From positions 107,758 through 123,801 of the forward strand of contig NW_020170549.1 of assembly GCF_000524195.1 (NCBI RefSeq): DNA of 16,044 nucleotides. Reading direction: 5' to 3'. The DNA is from Echinococcus granulosus. Its lineage: Eukaryota > Platyhelminthes > Cestoda > Cyclophyllidea > Taeniidae. Within the stretch, counting starts at the first letter, position 1. Each line of letters opens with the position of its first letter. The notes beneath the pieces are model-generated. The model worked only from the letters and a program-made list of their open reading frames with translations. It ran no database searches and was not told the DNA's origin. The translations under genes and the position numbers were made by a program. This document shows, piece by piece, positions 9,199 to 16,044 of the stretch.

Positions 9199-10060
9199 AC
9201 TATCTCGATATAAGTCGCACCACTAAGGGTGGCAACCCAATTAATATTCTAGTTTTGTTCAGATTATGGTGTCAAGGGACTGCTGCTTTATAGGTGGAGG
9301 AATTCGCAATTGTCTGAGTTTTATACAAAGTTGTAGCAGAGCACAAGAGCATTCAGAATTGATGTATTATTAGCGTGCAGGAGGGCCAGAGTTTGTAGGT
9401 CTGGTGTTCATCCGTGTGAGTTTGGACTCTGTGGAGATCCTCATAGGCGTGGTCAAGAAATGGGAAACGCGGGAAAGCCAGATCCTCATTTGCAGTAATG
9501 TTTGCGCTGTCATTTAGCTCTACACACGCTTGCGTCATTTGGCTAGCGGGTTCAGACTAGTAATGGTGGCTATGCTTACTCGATAGCACATTGCGTGAAC
9601 ACGGTCAGATGGTGTACAGTACTGCATATCGCGATTGCTTCCTCGTCACATTGGTCAGTAAGGTGAACTGATGGAGGGTGCAAATCAGTCTTGAAAAAGA
9701 GTAAAGATGTCTTAGTTAAATCAACTTTACAGTGGAATTCGGGAAAATGCCTCCTCAACTTTGACAAATATTGAGCAATATCTTATGTAGTCTTATAGCT
9801 CAAAGTTGTTAAAACCATCAACATCTACCTTGAATCGTCGAAATTGATGGAGCATTTCCACGCGGATTAACATGCTTTAATTACCCGAGATACCTTGGTT
9901 GCTGGATAATTCCTACTAAGTACACATTTGTGCTTACCTTCCCTCCTAAATTTACTTTAATAAACGACACCCGGTTATTGAGTACAAAGCTTTGAACAAT
10001 CGAGGTAACACCATCTTCACTCCAGTCACATGCCTGGTGACAGGTTTGCCATTATTTGAA
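9199..10060. other. Noncoding stretch, no supported gene
   Basis: Short frames on the minus strand (9538-9353 and 9767-9576) lack promoters, family pattern or recognisable motifs. Nothing else stands out. Confidence 0.45.
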
Positions 10061-10063
10061 ACA

Positions 10064-10440
10064 TCAACTGAATCAGTGGTACATACCTCCACAACAGGAA
10101 TAAGGAATGTTCTTTGATGCTAGAGGAAATATGTTCAACGAGGAGGGACATCTAACTGACACTGAGACAGCTGATTTGACGTTATAACACACGATTGAGA
10201 TTATGCTTACTTCACCACCTGTGTAGAAATAAAATAAAAGCACAGTGAGATTTCTATCACCCTTTAATTATGCAGCGCCTAGACTGCTAAGGGAGTCATC
10301 CTGACAGATAAAATGCGGCTGGCTGTATGTTTCACTTGGCAGTCCTGAATGGTGCGCCGATGTTGTTTACATTGTGGTTTGGAGAGTAAAAATATGCAGA
10401 TGGAAGTACTGATTATGCTTCATTGCTCACGAAATACATC
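10064..10440 (+). pseudogene. Decayed repeat-family array
   Basis: The segment 10191-10223 matches the last unit of the minus-strand gene at 25 of 33 positions by hand count and reads Thr-Ile-Glu-Ile-Met-Leu-Thr-Ser-Pro-Pro-Val, then TAG (10224-10226). Other cores in near-register are ACTGAATCAGTGGTACATAC at 10066-10085 (reads Glu..Val-Val-His-Thr-Ser after a 3-nt insertion), GAAATATGTTCA at 10126, AATTATGCAG at 10266 and CTGATTATGCTTCA at 10409. Spacings of about 71, 67 and 145 fit multiples of 72 with small indels. The strand and family are secure. The ends are not, and no promoter was found. Overlapping AATAAA signals at 10228-10238 follow the TAG. Confidence 0.5.
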
Positions 10441-11404
10441 GAGTTCAAGACAGTTATTCGTGTAGTACCCTTCTCGTCCCACTCAATGAGTTTATTGTGG
10501 ATGCTTAAAGCCGATGGTTCAGCCTCTCCATTTTCGGTCAAACACCGTGACTGCTCCCCATTCATGCCAATTCTGTAGTGCAAACTACCTGGTTAACTCA
10601 ACTTAACTCTGATTGGCCAGTGAATGTGTTCACGCTTCACTTAAGCGGTAAACTGTTTCCAACGAATATCACCACACTCCTATCAATGTGAAGTGTGGTT
10701 AACAAACACACAGCTTTTAAATGAATGCACAAAATCGTAACGAGCACAAACGGGAAGGCTGAAGTAAGAGGAACTCAAGCTGACAGGGTATAGAATTTAG
10801 GACCATTAAAGATCATGTCGATTTCGTATTCGCTTGTAAGTGTAATTAGCTCACGACACTTCTACATAGTGTACTTATAGTGTGGACAGCATTCCACAGT
10901 AAAGCTTTTTCTCATTTACTGTAAACGCAGTTCAGAGAAGGGGGAGGGGGTTCCCCAATATGGGGTCTGACGAATGGATAAAAGGCTAAAGTCAACTATA
11001 AACTCTTAAATTCAATGCTTCCGCAGGTGTAATCAGACTAATTCCGACCTAATCCAATGGCGTTTATCGGCCTACCGCGGCTACCGGGTAGAATCTAGCT
11101 ACATTTCTGATCACCCGATTGCTTCAGCTGACTTTATTTGGGCCTCACTGAAAGGCTCGATATAGCACCGCTAACAGCACTCCACACAGCTATATCATTT
11201 TCGGATTACTCCTTCTCTGTTTGCGTTGGAGTAATACGCCGTAATTCACTCGATTTCTTGTGCGGACACAATTAAACGGTAATGCTCCAATGTTGATTTA
11301 ACCCTGTTCGCTTAGCTTATGGCTGATATATACGGAGCATTGTAACCAAAATGGTTGTATCACTTCAAATGCATAGCTCTCTTGCTTTGAGTCACACATA
11401 ACAC
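10441..11404. other. Noncoding stretch with two small inverted repeats
   Basis: ACCACACT (10671-10678) pairs with AGTGTGGT (10692-10699) around a 13-nt loop. ATTACTCC (11205-11212) pairs with GGAGTAAT (11228-11235) around a 15-nt loop. Such 8-bp stems are expected by chance in sequence of this length. A G-rich run lies at 10938-10950. No gene is supported. GATATATAC near 11324-11332 could be a TATA element for the candidate copy at 11405-11677. Confidence 0.4.
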
Positions 11405-11677
11405 TTGCTATTGCTTACTGTTCTCCACTTGCCACGTAGTATCAGGCAGTTCAACGGCATCGGTTGCACTTCAAGATATCTGTATTTCCACACGCTGAAG
11501 CTATGTCCACTACGTGAGCTATGTATGATCGTCCACGCATTCAGATATCCTGTTCTGACTTATTTGTACCTTGCATCATGCATAAATGAAACAGACTGTA
11601 TGCTTCATCGCAACAACACTGAACCACTGAAGTCAAGCAGAGTGAAGGAGTTGGAGAGCAGAATACCTACCAGTTAA
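11405..11677 (+). pseudogene. Possible diverged repeat-family member (ORF of 90 codons)
   Basis: The frame is open from 11405 to TAA at 11675-11677, and AATAAA follows at 11684-11689. Two consecutive 24-residue blocks fit the family register. One has Met-Ile-Val at unit positions 10-12 (the pattern of the first unit of the minus-strand gene), and the next has Met-Leu at 11-12 (the pattern of its last unit). The preceding block has Leu-Tyr at 19-20. Nucleotide identity is low and the Thr-Ser-Gln-Pro part is lost. A TATA-like element near 11325 is about 80 nt upstream, but the frame between it and the ORF has stops. It could be a chance ORF. Confidence 0.35.
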
Positions 11678-11689
11678 ACTTAAAATAAA

Positions 11690-12213
11690 TGTGTCTTTAT
11701 GAACAGGTTATTATCTTTGCAAACACAAATCCTATGGGAATACTGACTGGAGTAAACAAAAAATGGGAAGTGTAGGCAGAAAAGGTCGTCATTGTTGACA
11801 TTGTATGCACAGTCAGCCATATACACACTCGTTTACGTCAGCCGGAGGTTTAGGGTTTCGTGTAATCGCCGATAATGCTTTTCTCTATTGATGGGAATGA
11901 CCTTAACCCAGTCGTAATTTACACAGCATCTAGGGGATTGAGACACGGCATACCGCTCAGTGAGGAGAACACAAAGGTAGTTTCATTTACTTCGAGAAGC
12001 AATTCGTATTCCCTGAGGACTTATGCATAGATGAGAACATTCTAGGACATTAAAATAGAGATGATGCTATGAGGTTGCAGATATCTCCAGCAAAATTTAA
12101 GAGTCGTCTCGCTACACTACTTTTCCTCTTGTGTGTCACAATACATCGGCAGGGTGCATATCTGTGTTAAAATATTAGTAAGACCCTCAGGTTGATCTAG
12201 AAACACTATGCTT
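11690..12213. other. Noncoding stretch, no supported gene
   Basis: No frames, repeats or motifs of note were seen between the AATAAA at 11684 and the orphan promoter at 12214. Confidence 0.45.
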
Positions 12214-12327
12214 CACTCCAAGTGAATTGAATGAGTGATTTTAAGGTGAGTCAAATTCGAGCATGGAACTGAAGATGCAAGAGAACGAACGTCACGCGGA
12301 AAGAATGAAAATGGTAAGGAGAGTATA
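12214..12327 (+). promoter_or_regulatory. Orphan upstream region of the family, TATA box cut off
   Basis: This 114-bp segment aligns almost end to end with the region upstream of the minus-strand gene (14317 down to about 14203), at about three quarters identity by eye. It starts at CACTCC and shares GAGTGATTTT, AGGTGAGTCAA, AGAACGAA, GCGGAAAGAA and AGGAGAGTATA. Homology stops within the TATA box (TATACCC instead of TATAAGG). The perfect AP-1-like TGAGTCA (12247-12253) is kept. No family coding unit follows. Confidence 0.65.
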
Positions 12328-12753
12328 CCCATCAGGACGAGTCGAGTGAGGTTATAAATTCCAAAATTTACTCCTATTGCTCGCTTCCTTGATTCATTGG
12401 TAACCACTGAATTTTTTGTAGTCTTAAAGTTTCTCGAGCAGCTAAATTTTAGTTGCGAATTTTATCTACTTTATTACTTTACGAGTTAAAAGTCGAGTGC
12501 AACCTCAATGTTGGGTAGCACTCATCGTGGTGTTAACTGTTCCTGCTCGTTGCACATTTTCCCAAGATAGTCAAAGAACTTTCCCTATTCAAAGGGTGGT
12601 TAAAACCGATGGTTAGACAGGGACCAGGCATGTGACTGGAGTGGTAGATGTCCTGCGTCAATAGTCCGAACCTCGGTGCTCAATAACCAGAAGCTGATGG
12701 TAAGAATAATTTCATCAGATAAAGTAAATTTATTGATAAAGTAGAGCAAACTA
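12328..12753. other. Noncoding stretch containing short repeat copy 2
   Basis: The segment 12636-12715 matches 5848-5912 (CATGTGACTGGAGTGG and GTGCTCAATAACCAGAAGCTGATGG, with single differences). Between the orphan promoter and this repeat nothing aligns with family units convincingly, although GTTAAAACCGATGG near 12599 followed by Gly-Val-Val is suggestive. Confidence 0.4.
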
Positions 12754-12803
12754 ATGCACCCAAAAAACTATTTTGATGAAAATTAAGATATTACGCCTTC
12801 TAG

Positions 12804-12885
12804 AATTGATTTCATTCAGAAATTAGCTGAACGAGCAAGGCAAGATAATGAGCTCAATCGTTATTTAAACATTTTTGCAATTCAG
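12804..12885 (+). other. Possible internal exon of an unrecognised spliced gene
   Basis: The frame 12805-12885 reads as protein-like, hydrophilic and helical sequence (for example KLAERARQDNELNRYL). It is preceded by CCTTCTAG, which could be an acceptor, and followed by CAG/GTAGAC, a plausible donor, at phase 0. The same frame is open from 12787 to 12930. Upstream it runs back to an ATG at 12754 with one TAA at 12784-12786, which would be intronic or a nonsense change. I do not recognise the protein. It may instead be a fragment of a dead gene. Confidence 0.3.
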
Positions 12886-13542
12886 GTAGACTGGATATTG
12901 GTTAATAGAAATATGATTCACAAAGCTGTGTAAATTGCTGCTCAAAAGTTCCCAAAAGTTCCAGAAATATGAAAAATTTTCCCAGATTCTTCGTAATGTA
13001 CTTTTTAAATTAGGAAATCTTTACACTGAAATACGATTGTGGTTGAAAATAAGCCAGGAATGCTTCATTCTATTTGCTTGAATAGAAGCTACTCATTCTT
13101 TTCCCAGTGGACTCGGTTTATGTAATCATCACTGTTATTGCATTTATCGAGGTTTAAAATCCTTCATGAATGATTTCGGGTATTGACAAATTGATCAAAT
13201 AAGTTATTATTTTTGTCTTGCAGAATAGGTTAGATACCACTTGCCTTTAAAAGAAATTTTTCGAACTTTTTTGTACAGAACCAATGAAAGAAGGGAGGAA
13301 AGTAATATGTAATATGTCACACTTGATAAACTGACTATTGGCAGATTGTGTCATTTCGTATGTTCATCAAGGTAACGTTGCAAAATTAAACTTGAAATCA
13401 TAAGCATGGAACTGCTGGAATATTCGGATTTGCAAGTCTGCTCATCTTGTCCTGATGGATCCAGTTTACATGACAATTTGAAGGCATCGTGACTCATTTT
13501 CAACCCGCTATTTTATTTCCGAATCATCTTGTGGCATTTTAG

Positions 13543-13644
13543 AAGGACAGAAGAGTAGAAATGAAAGAAGATATGTCAGTTGATGGCCAAAGAGACTTCA
13601 GTGCTGGTACTGGAAAACATGGAATTGGTCCTCGATATTCTTAA
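13543..13644 (+). other. Possible terminal exon of the same unrecognised gene
   Basis: After the acceptor-like GGCATTTTAG the frame is open at phase 0 for 33 codons to TAA at 13642-13644. It includes an internal ATG at 13561 and the stretch DFSAGTGKHGIGPRYS just before the stop. The composition looks protein-like. Phase matches the donor at 12886, so the two pieces could be spliced directly, or through other short exons between good acceptor-like sites near 13107, 13222 and 13277. No poly(A) signal is obvious before the convergent gene starts at 13754. Confidence 0.3.
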
Positions 13645-13702
13645 ACGATGCAATTCAAGAGAATTTACTTTGTAATTACCCAATGTAATCTGTACAATAG
13701 CA

Positions 13703-13708
13703 TTTAAT
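13703..13708 (-). terminator. Poly(A) signal ATTAAA of the minus-strand gene
   Basis: ATTAAA on the minus strand begins 46 nt after the TAG at 13756-13754. It is the common variant of AATAAA and gives a very short 3' UTR. Confidence 0.45.
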
Positions 13709-13753
13709 TCACATTCTAGGGGAGGAAGAAACTAGAGAGATATGACAAACTCA

Positions 13754-14113
13754 CTAGAACTTGGAGATTTGTTCGTGGATGACGCCTACGTGAGGGGACG
13801 AGTATGGGTACATTTTCACGGGTTGTGAGGTGAGCATCACCTCAGCCGTCGGTTGTGTCTGCATAACAGACGCGTAGGGAAACACTTGCACAGGTTGTGA
13901 AGTGTGTATCAACTCGGTCGCAGGTTTCGGCATCAGCACAGATGGAGGTGGACACATCATCACAGGTGGTGGTGTGTGTGCAAACTGAGGTGTGGGGTTC
14001 GACGTCAACACAGGTGGGTATGCATGCATTTTCACGGGCTGTGAGGCGACTATCATCGCAGTGTCGGGTTCCGTCTTCAACACATACGAGCCTGGGTACA
14101 TCATTGCTTCCAT
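13754..14113 (-). CDS. Pro/Met-rich 24-residue-repeat protein (119 aa)
   Basis: This is the most complete member of the family. I do not recognise its function. The ATG at 14113 is chosen because it follows the predicted start site (14174) and has G at both -3 and +4. The in-frame ATG at 14185 lies upstream of that site. After 10 leader residues come four units of exactly 24 residues (11-34, 35-58, 59-82 and 83-106), each starting with Val. Pro is at 6 and Pro-Val is at 16-17 in all four, with Ser-Gln before it in three. A 13-residue tail ends in ISKF. The protein has 21 Pro, 11 Met and one Cys (unit 2, position 20). It has no signal peptide, membrane segment or known domain. The even unit length and aromatic/Pro content would suit an extended structural repeat, which is inference only. 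It is convergent with the possible exons at 12804-13644. Confidence 0.75.
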   Translation of the reverse strand: MEAMMYPGSYVLKTEPDTAMIVASQPVKMHAYPPVLTSNPTPQFAHTPPPVMMCPPPSVLMPKPATELIHTSQPVQVFPYASVMQTQPTAEVMLTSQPVKMYPYSSPHVGVIHEQISKF

Positions 14114-14130
14114 CTCTTTAGGTGTCTCTG

Positions 14131-14170
14131 CTTTGCCTCGCTTCGCTTTGCTTTGCTTTGCTTTGCTTAG
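14131..14170. repeat. (CTTTG)n microsatellite in the 5' leader of the minus-strand gene
   Basis: Four perfect CTTTG units (14146-14165) lie within eight imperfect ones. On the transcript this is an AAGC-rich purine tract between the start site at 14174 and the ATG at 14113. The left-edge paralogue has a GA-rich tract in the same place with a different sequence. Confidence 0.7.
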
Positions 14171-14317
14171 TTCTGACTTGTGCACTGAGTTGTGTCACCT
14201 TATATACTCTCCTCATCACCTCCTTTCTTTCCGCCTGACCTTCGTTCTCCTTGCACTTTCCCTTCTATACTCGTACTTGACTCACCTCAAAATCACTCTT
14301 CTGATGCACTCGGAGTG
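14171..14317 (-). promoter_or_regulatory. Promoter and upstream region of the minus-strand gene
   Basis: TATATAAGG lies at 14206-14198 on the minus strand. The initiator-like GTCAGAA has its A at 14174, 32 nt downstream of the first T. Upstream are a purine-rich block (GCGGAAAGAAAGGAGG) and a perfect AP-1-like TGAGTCA (14284-14278). The upstream block is shared with 12214-12327 and, less well, with 4244-4370 and 2960-3060. Conservation across copies marks it as the family's regulatory region. Binding by any factor is inferred from the motif only. Confidence 0.7.
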
Positions 14318-15219
14318 AGGCAAAGTATTTCTACATTATCCTGAGTGCTCCAATAATAGTTTAACGTATATATGCATCTTGCCATTGTACTGTGACAAAG
14401 GAGGAAACGAAAAGCAGAGAGGCGGCTCTTCCAACTCCTGCTGGAAGTAACCCCAACCATGTAGTTTTACCCCTATGTCTACATCACTGAGTGTTTCTAT
14501 TGACTCCTAATCCCCTAGAGAATACAGAAAGCATTCCAAAGAAAAGTGGAGTCTCTTTGGTTCCTCCTCACTGTGCCATATGATGTGGCCTAATTTCTGG
14601 ATGTGGTGCTGATTAAGTGTAGGTTGAGGCCATTCAGAGCGATATCGAAACGCATGCACCTTGGCTATCAGGAAGCCCAACTTCCCAGCTTACAAACTCG
14701 AGTGTACATGCAGCTGACTGCCTGTGCATACGTTGTCGACAATAGGGACCTTGTCGTCCAATTTCTCTTTCTGCTTTATTTTAACTGCTCAGTGTTTTAG
14801 TGATTAAGGATATATTTTGTTTCAGTTATGCATAATGCTAGGTACACGCATGTGTGGATTAGAATTTATAGTGTATGGCTGACCAGAACCGATTTACTGA
14901 TGCAGAAATAGTGTTCGATTGCAAGATACTAGGACATTTGACAAAGACAAGTTTACAGTCGGCTTTGAATATCTCCTATGACGTGTTGCCTGATGGGAAA
15001 TAGCCCTTCTCGTTCCGAATTTGAAACCTATCCTTTAGCCGGTTTCCCGTAGTCAATTTGAAATGACACCAAACGGAATGTTTGGATGACTCACACTTGG
15101 GCCAAGTAGTCTGTCAGGAGATATTATTCAGGAGAGTAAGCTTAGTCCTTAGACTGCTCTCCCACATCTGCGTGTGCTAACGCAGGTGCCCTCACGTGCA
15201 GCTGATTGCGTTGAACTGA
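14318..15219. other. Noncoding stretch, no supported gene
   Basis: The short frame at 14603-14800 has no family pattern or promoter. A small hairpin (CTTCCA/TGGAAG near 14429-14448) and a GGAGAG/CTCTCC pair (15131-15162) look like chance. A second TGACTCA lies at 15087-15093 and a CACGTG E-box at 15193-15198, upstream of the relict copy that follows. Confidence 0.4.
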
Positions 15220-15291
15220 GTGGAACTGCGTGGTAAGTTTAGGAAGCAGGATAGATGCGCAGGCTTCAAACGGGAGCGTTGCAAATTTGAG

Positions 15292-15927
15292 ATGATGCAA
15301 TTCGATTCCCCATTTATCGCTTCTTATATGGCAATCGTCGCATACATTAGCAATTATGGAAGTGTTGGAGCATTTTTCGCTAATTGTCTCTGCACAAGTT
15401 GTGACATAAAGTGCAGCTCATTTCATAGACACCAATGGAAAGTTAGGCAGCTAGGAACGATTCTAGCCCTGAGGATTGTTTGTTGCAGTGCTCTACCCAG
15501 CCTTTCACATAGGTCTTTTCAAATTCTAGTCCATCAGTCCCACGATAACGAGTGGAGGTGACATTTAGACGGAGGGTGAGAAAGTTCGAAGGATGTTACT
15601 AGGTTGAACAGGAAGTTTTCTTATTGCATCATCAGTAGCTTTGGAGCTCCGGAACCAAACTGCCTTCAGTTATGCATTGTATTTATCAGACACAAAACAA
15701 AAGGAGAATTGGATCTCCACTGCGAAATTTGGTTAGTACTTTGCATAATGTGTGGGTGCCGTCTGCTAGTTGCACTTAGAAGTGAATGCGGGGTCAGTGT
15801 GATAAGAACTGGAGCCGAACTTTTATGCATTGTTTTTCACAGTCGCCGTAATTGTCCTCTCTATGATTTGGCATTTTCTTCTGAGCTATATATTTGCCAG
15901 CAACACTACACATCGATGAAAGTGTAA
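15292..15927 (+). pseudogene. Relict Cys-rich member of the 24-residue-repeat family
   Basis: ATGCAATTCG at 15295-15304 is identical to the start of the left-edge gene, and CAGGCTTCAAACGG at 15260 matches its leader (CAGTATCAAGCGG). The frame is open to TAA at 15925-15927 except for two TGA codons (15559-15561 and 15577-15579). TGTGTGGGTGCCG (15749-15761) is identical to the second unit of the left-edge gene, though in another frame. GTGATAAGAACTGGAGCC at 15799 matches the second unit of the nine-unit copy (GTGATAAAGACGGAAAGC) and opens a clean 24-residue block with Val at 1, Thr at 4, Ile-Val at 11-12 and Tyr at 22. Cys-Ile-Val cores also occur at 15673 and 15826. The TATA box is eroded to GGTAAGTTTAGG at the expected place. 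It is most likely a pseudogene. A diverged two-part gene cannot be excluded. Confidence 0.5.
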
Positions 15928-16044
15928 TGAGTTCCGTCGGACGCAGTTTATCCTTCAAGAATTTGGGGATCACGCTCACTGGTAAACAGAGATGGTGTAG
16001 GCTGTTTAGGCTGTTAGTGGGTCAGGATTGGGACGAGAGATGAG
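15928..16044. other. Right edge, nothing seen
   Basis: No signal is recognisable in these 117 bases. No poly(A) signal follows the relict frame before the window ends. Confidence 0.4.

Noticed and set aside
10671..11235. Two 8-bp inverted repeats
   Set aside because: Short stems with 13-15 nt loops are expected by chance in 16 kb, and there is no link to a gene end.
13897..14318. Plus-strand ORFs of 74 and 108 codons over the minus-strand gene and its promoter
   Set aside because: They are shadows of the 72-bp repeat frame and the pyrimidine-rich complement of the leader. They have no supporting signals.
8470..14800. Similar ends of the ORFs at 8510 and 14800 (Leu-Tyr..Cys-Ser-Val-Phe-stop)
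   Set aside because: Similarity does not extend beyond about 30 nt, so it is likely coincidence.
4..15198. CACGTG E-boxes upstream of the left-edge gene and the right-edge relict as a shared regulatory site
   Set aside because: Hexamers are common by chance, the distances to the TATA position differ by about 10 nt, and the minus-strand gene lacks one.

Overview
The window looks like gene-poor nuclear DNA from a metazoan-type eukaryote. It has no operons, ribosome-binding sites or dense long ORFs. The best genes are tiny and apparently intronless, with a TATA box, an initiator-like CA dinucleotide, a short purine-rich 5' leader and an AATAAA or ATTAAA signal shortly after the stop. I cannot name the organism or assign the proteins to any family I know.

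The main content is one unrecognised gene family whose members are built from exact 24-residue (72-bp) units. Unit landmarks are Val at 1, Pro at 6, Thr-Glu at 8-9, a hydrophobic run at 10-12, then Thr-Ser-Gln-Pro-Val at 13-17. Two copies are intact or nearly so: a Cys-rich one at the left edge (130-312, +, apparently cut by an in-frame TAG) and a Pro/Met-rich one on the minus strand (14113-13754). In both, the first unit begins at residue 11. A third copy at 3083-3828 (+) has nine recognisable units but is broken by stops and frameshifts. Its promoter still has the TATA-to-initiator distance of 32 nt seen in both intact copies.

More decayed pieces lie between them. Array remnants are at about 10.06-10.44 kb, 11.40-11.68 kb and 15.29-15.93 kb, with a smaller one at 5.39-5.55 kb. 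Promoter-only remnants are at 4.24-4.37 kb and 12.21-12.33 kb, with a doubtful one near 7.0 kb. The window therefore reads as a birth-and-death cluster of a small repeat-protein family.

Other content: a dispersed noncoding repeat (about 1799-1996 and 5543-5690), apparently duplicated as 3' flank of family copies; a second short repeat pair (about 5848-5912 and 12636-12715); a possible spliced gene fragment at 12.80-13.64 kb; and a (CTTTG)n microsatellite in the leader of the minus-strand gene. No rRNA, tRNA, CRISPR array or recognisable transposase was seen. The remaining kilobases show no supported gene. All alignments were done by eye.
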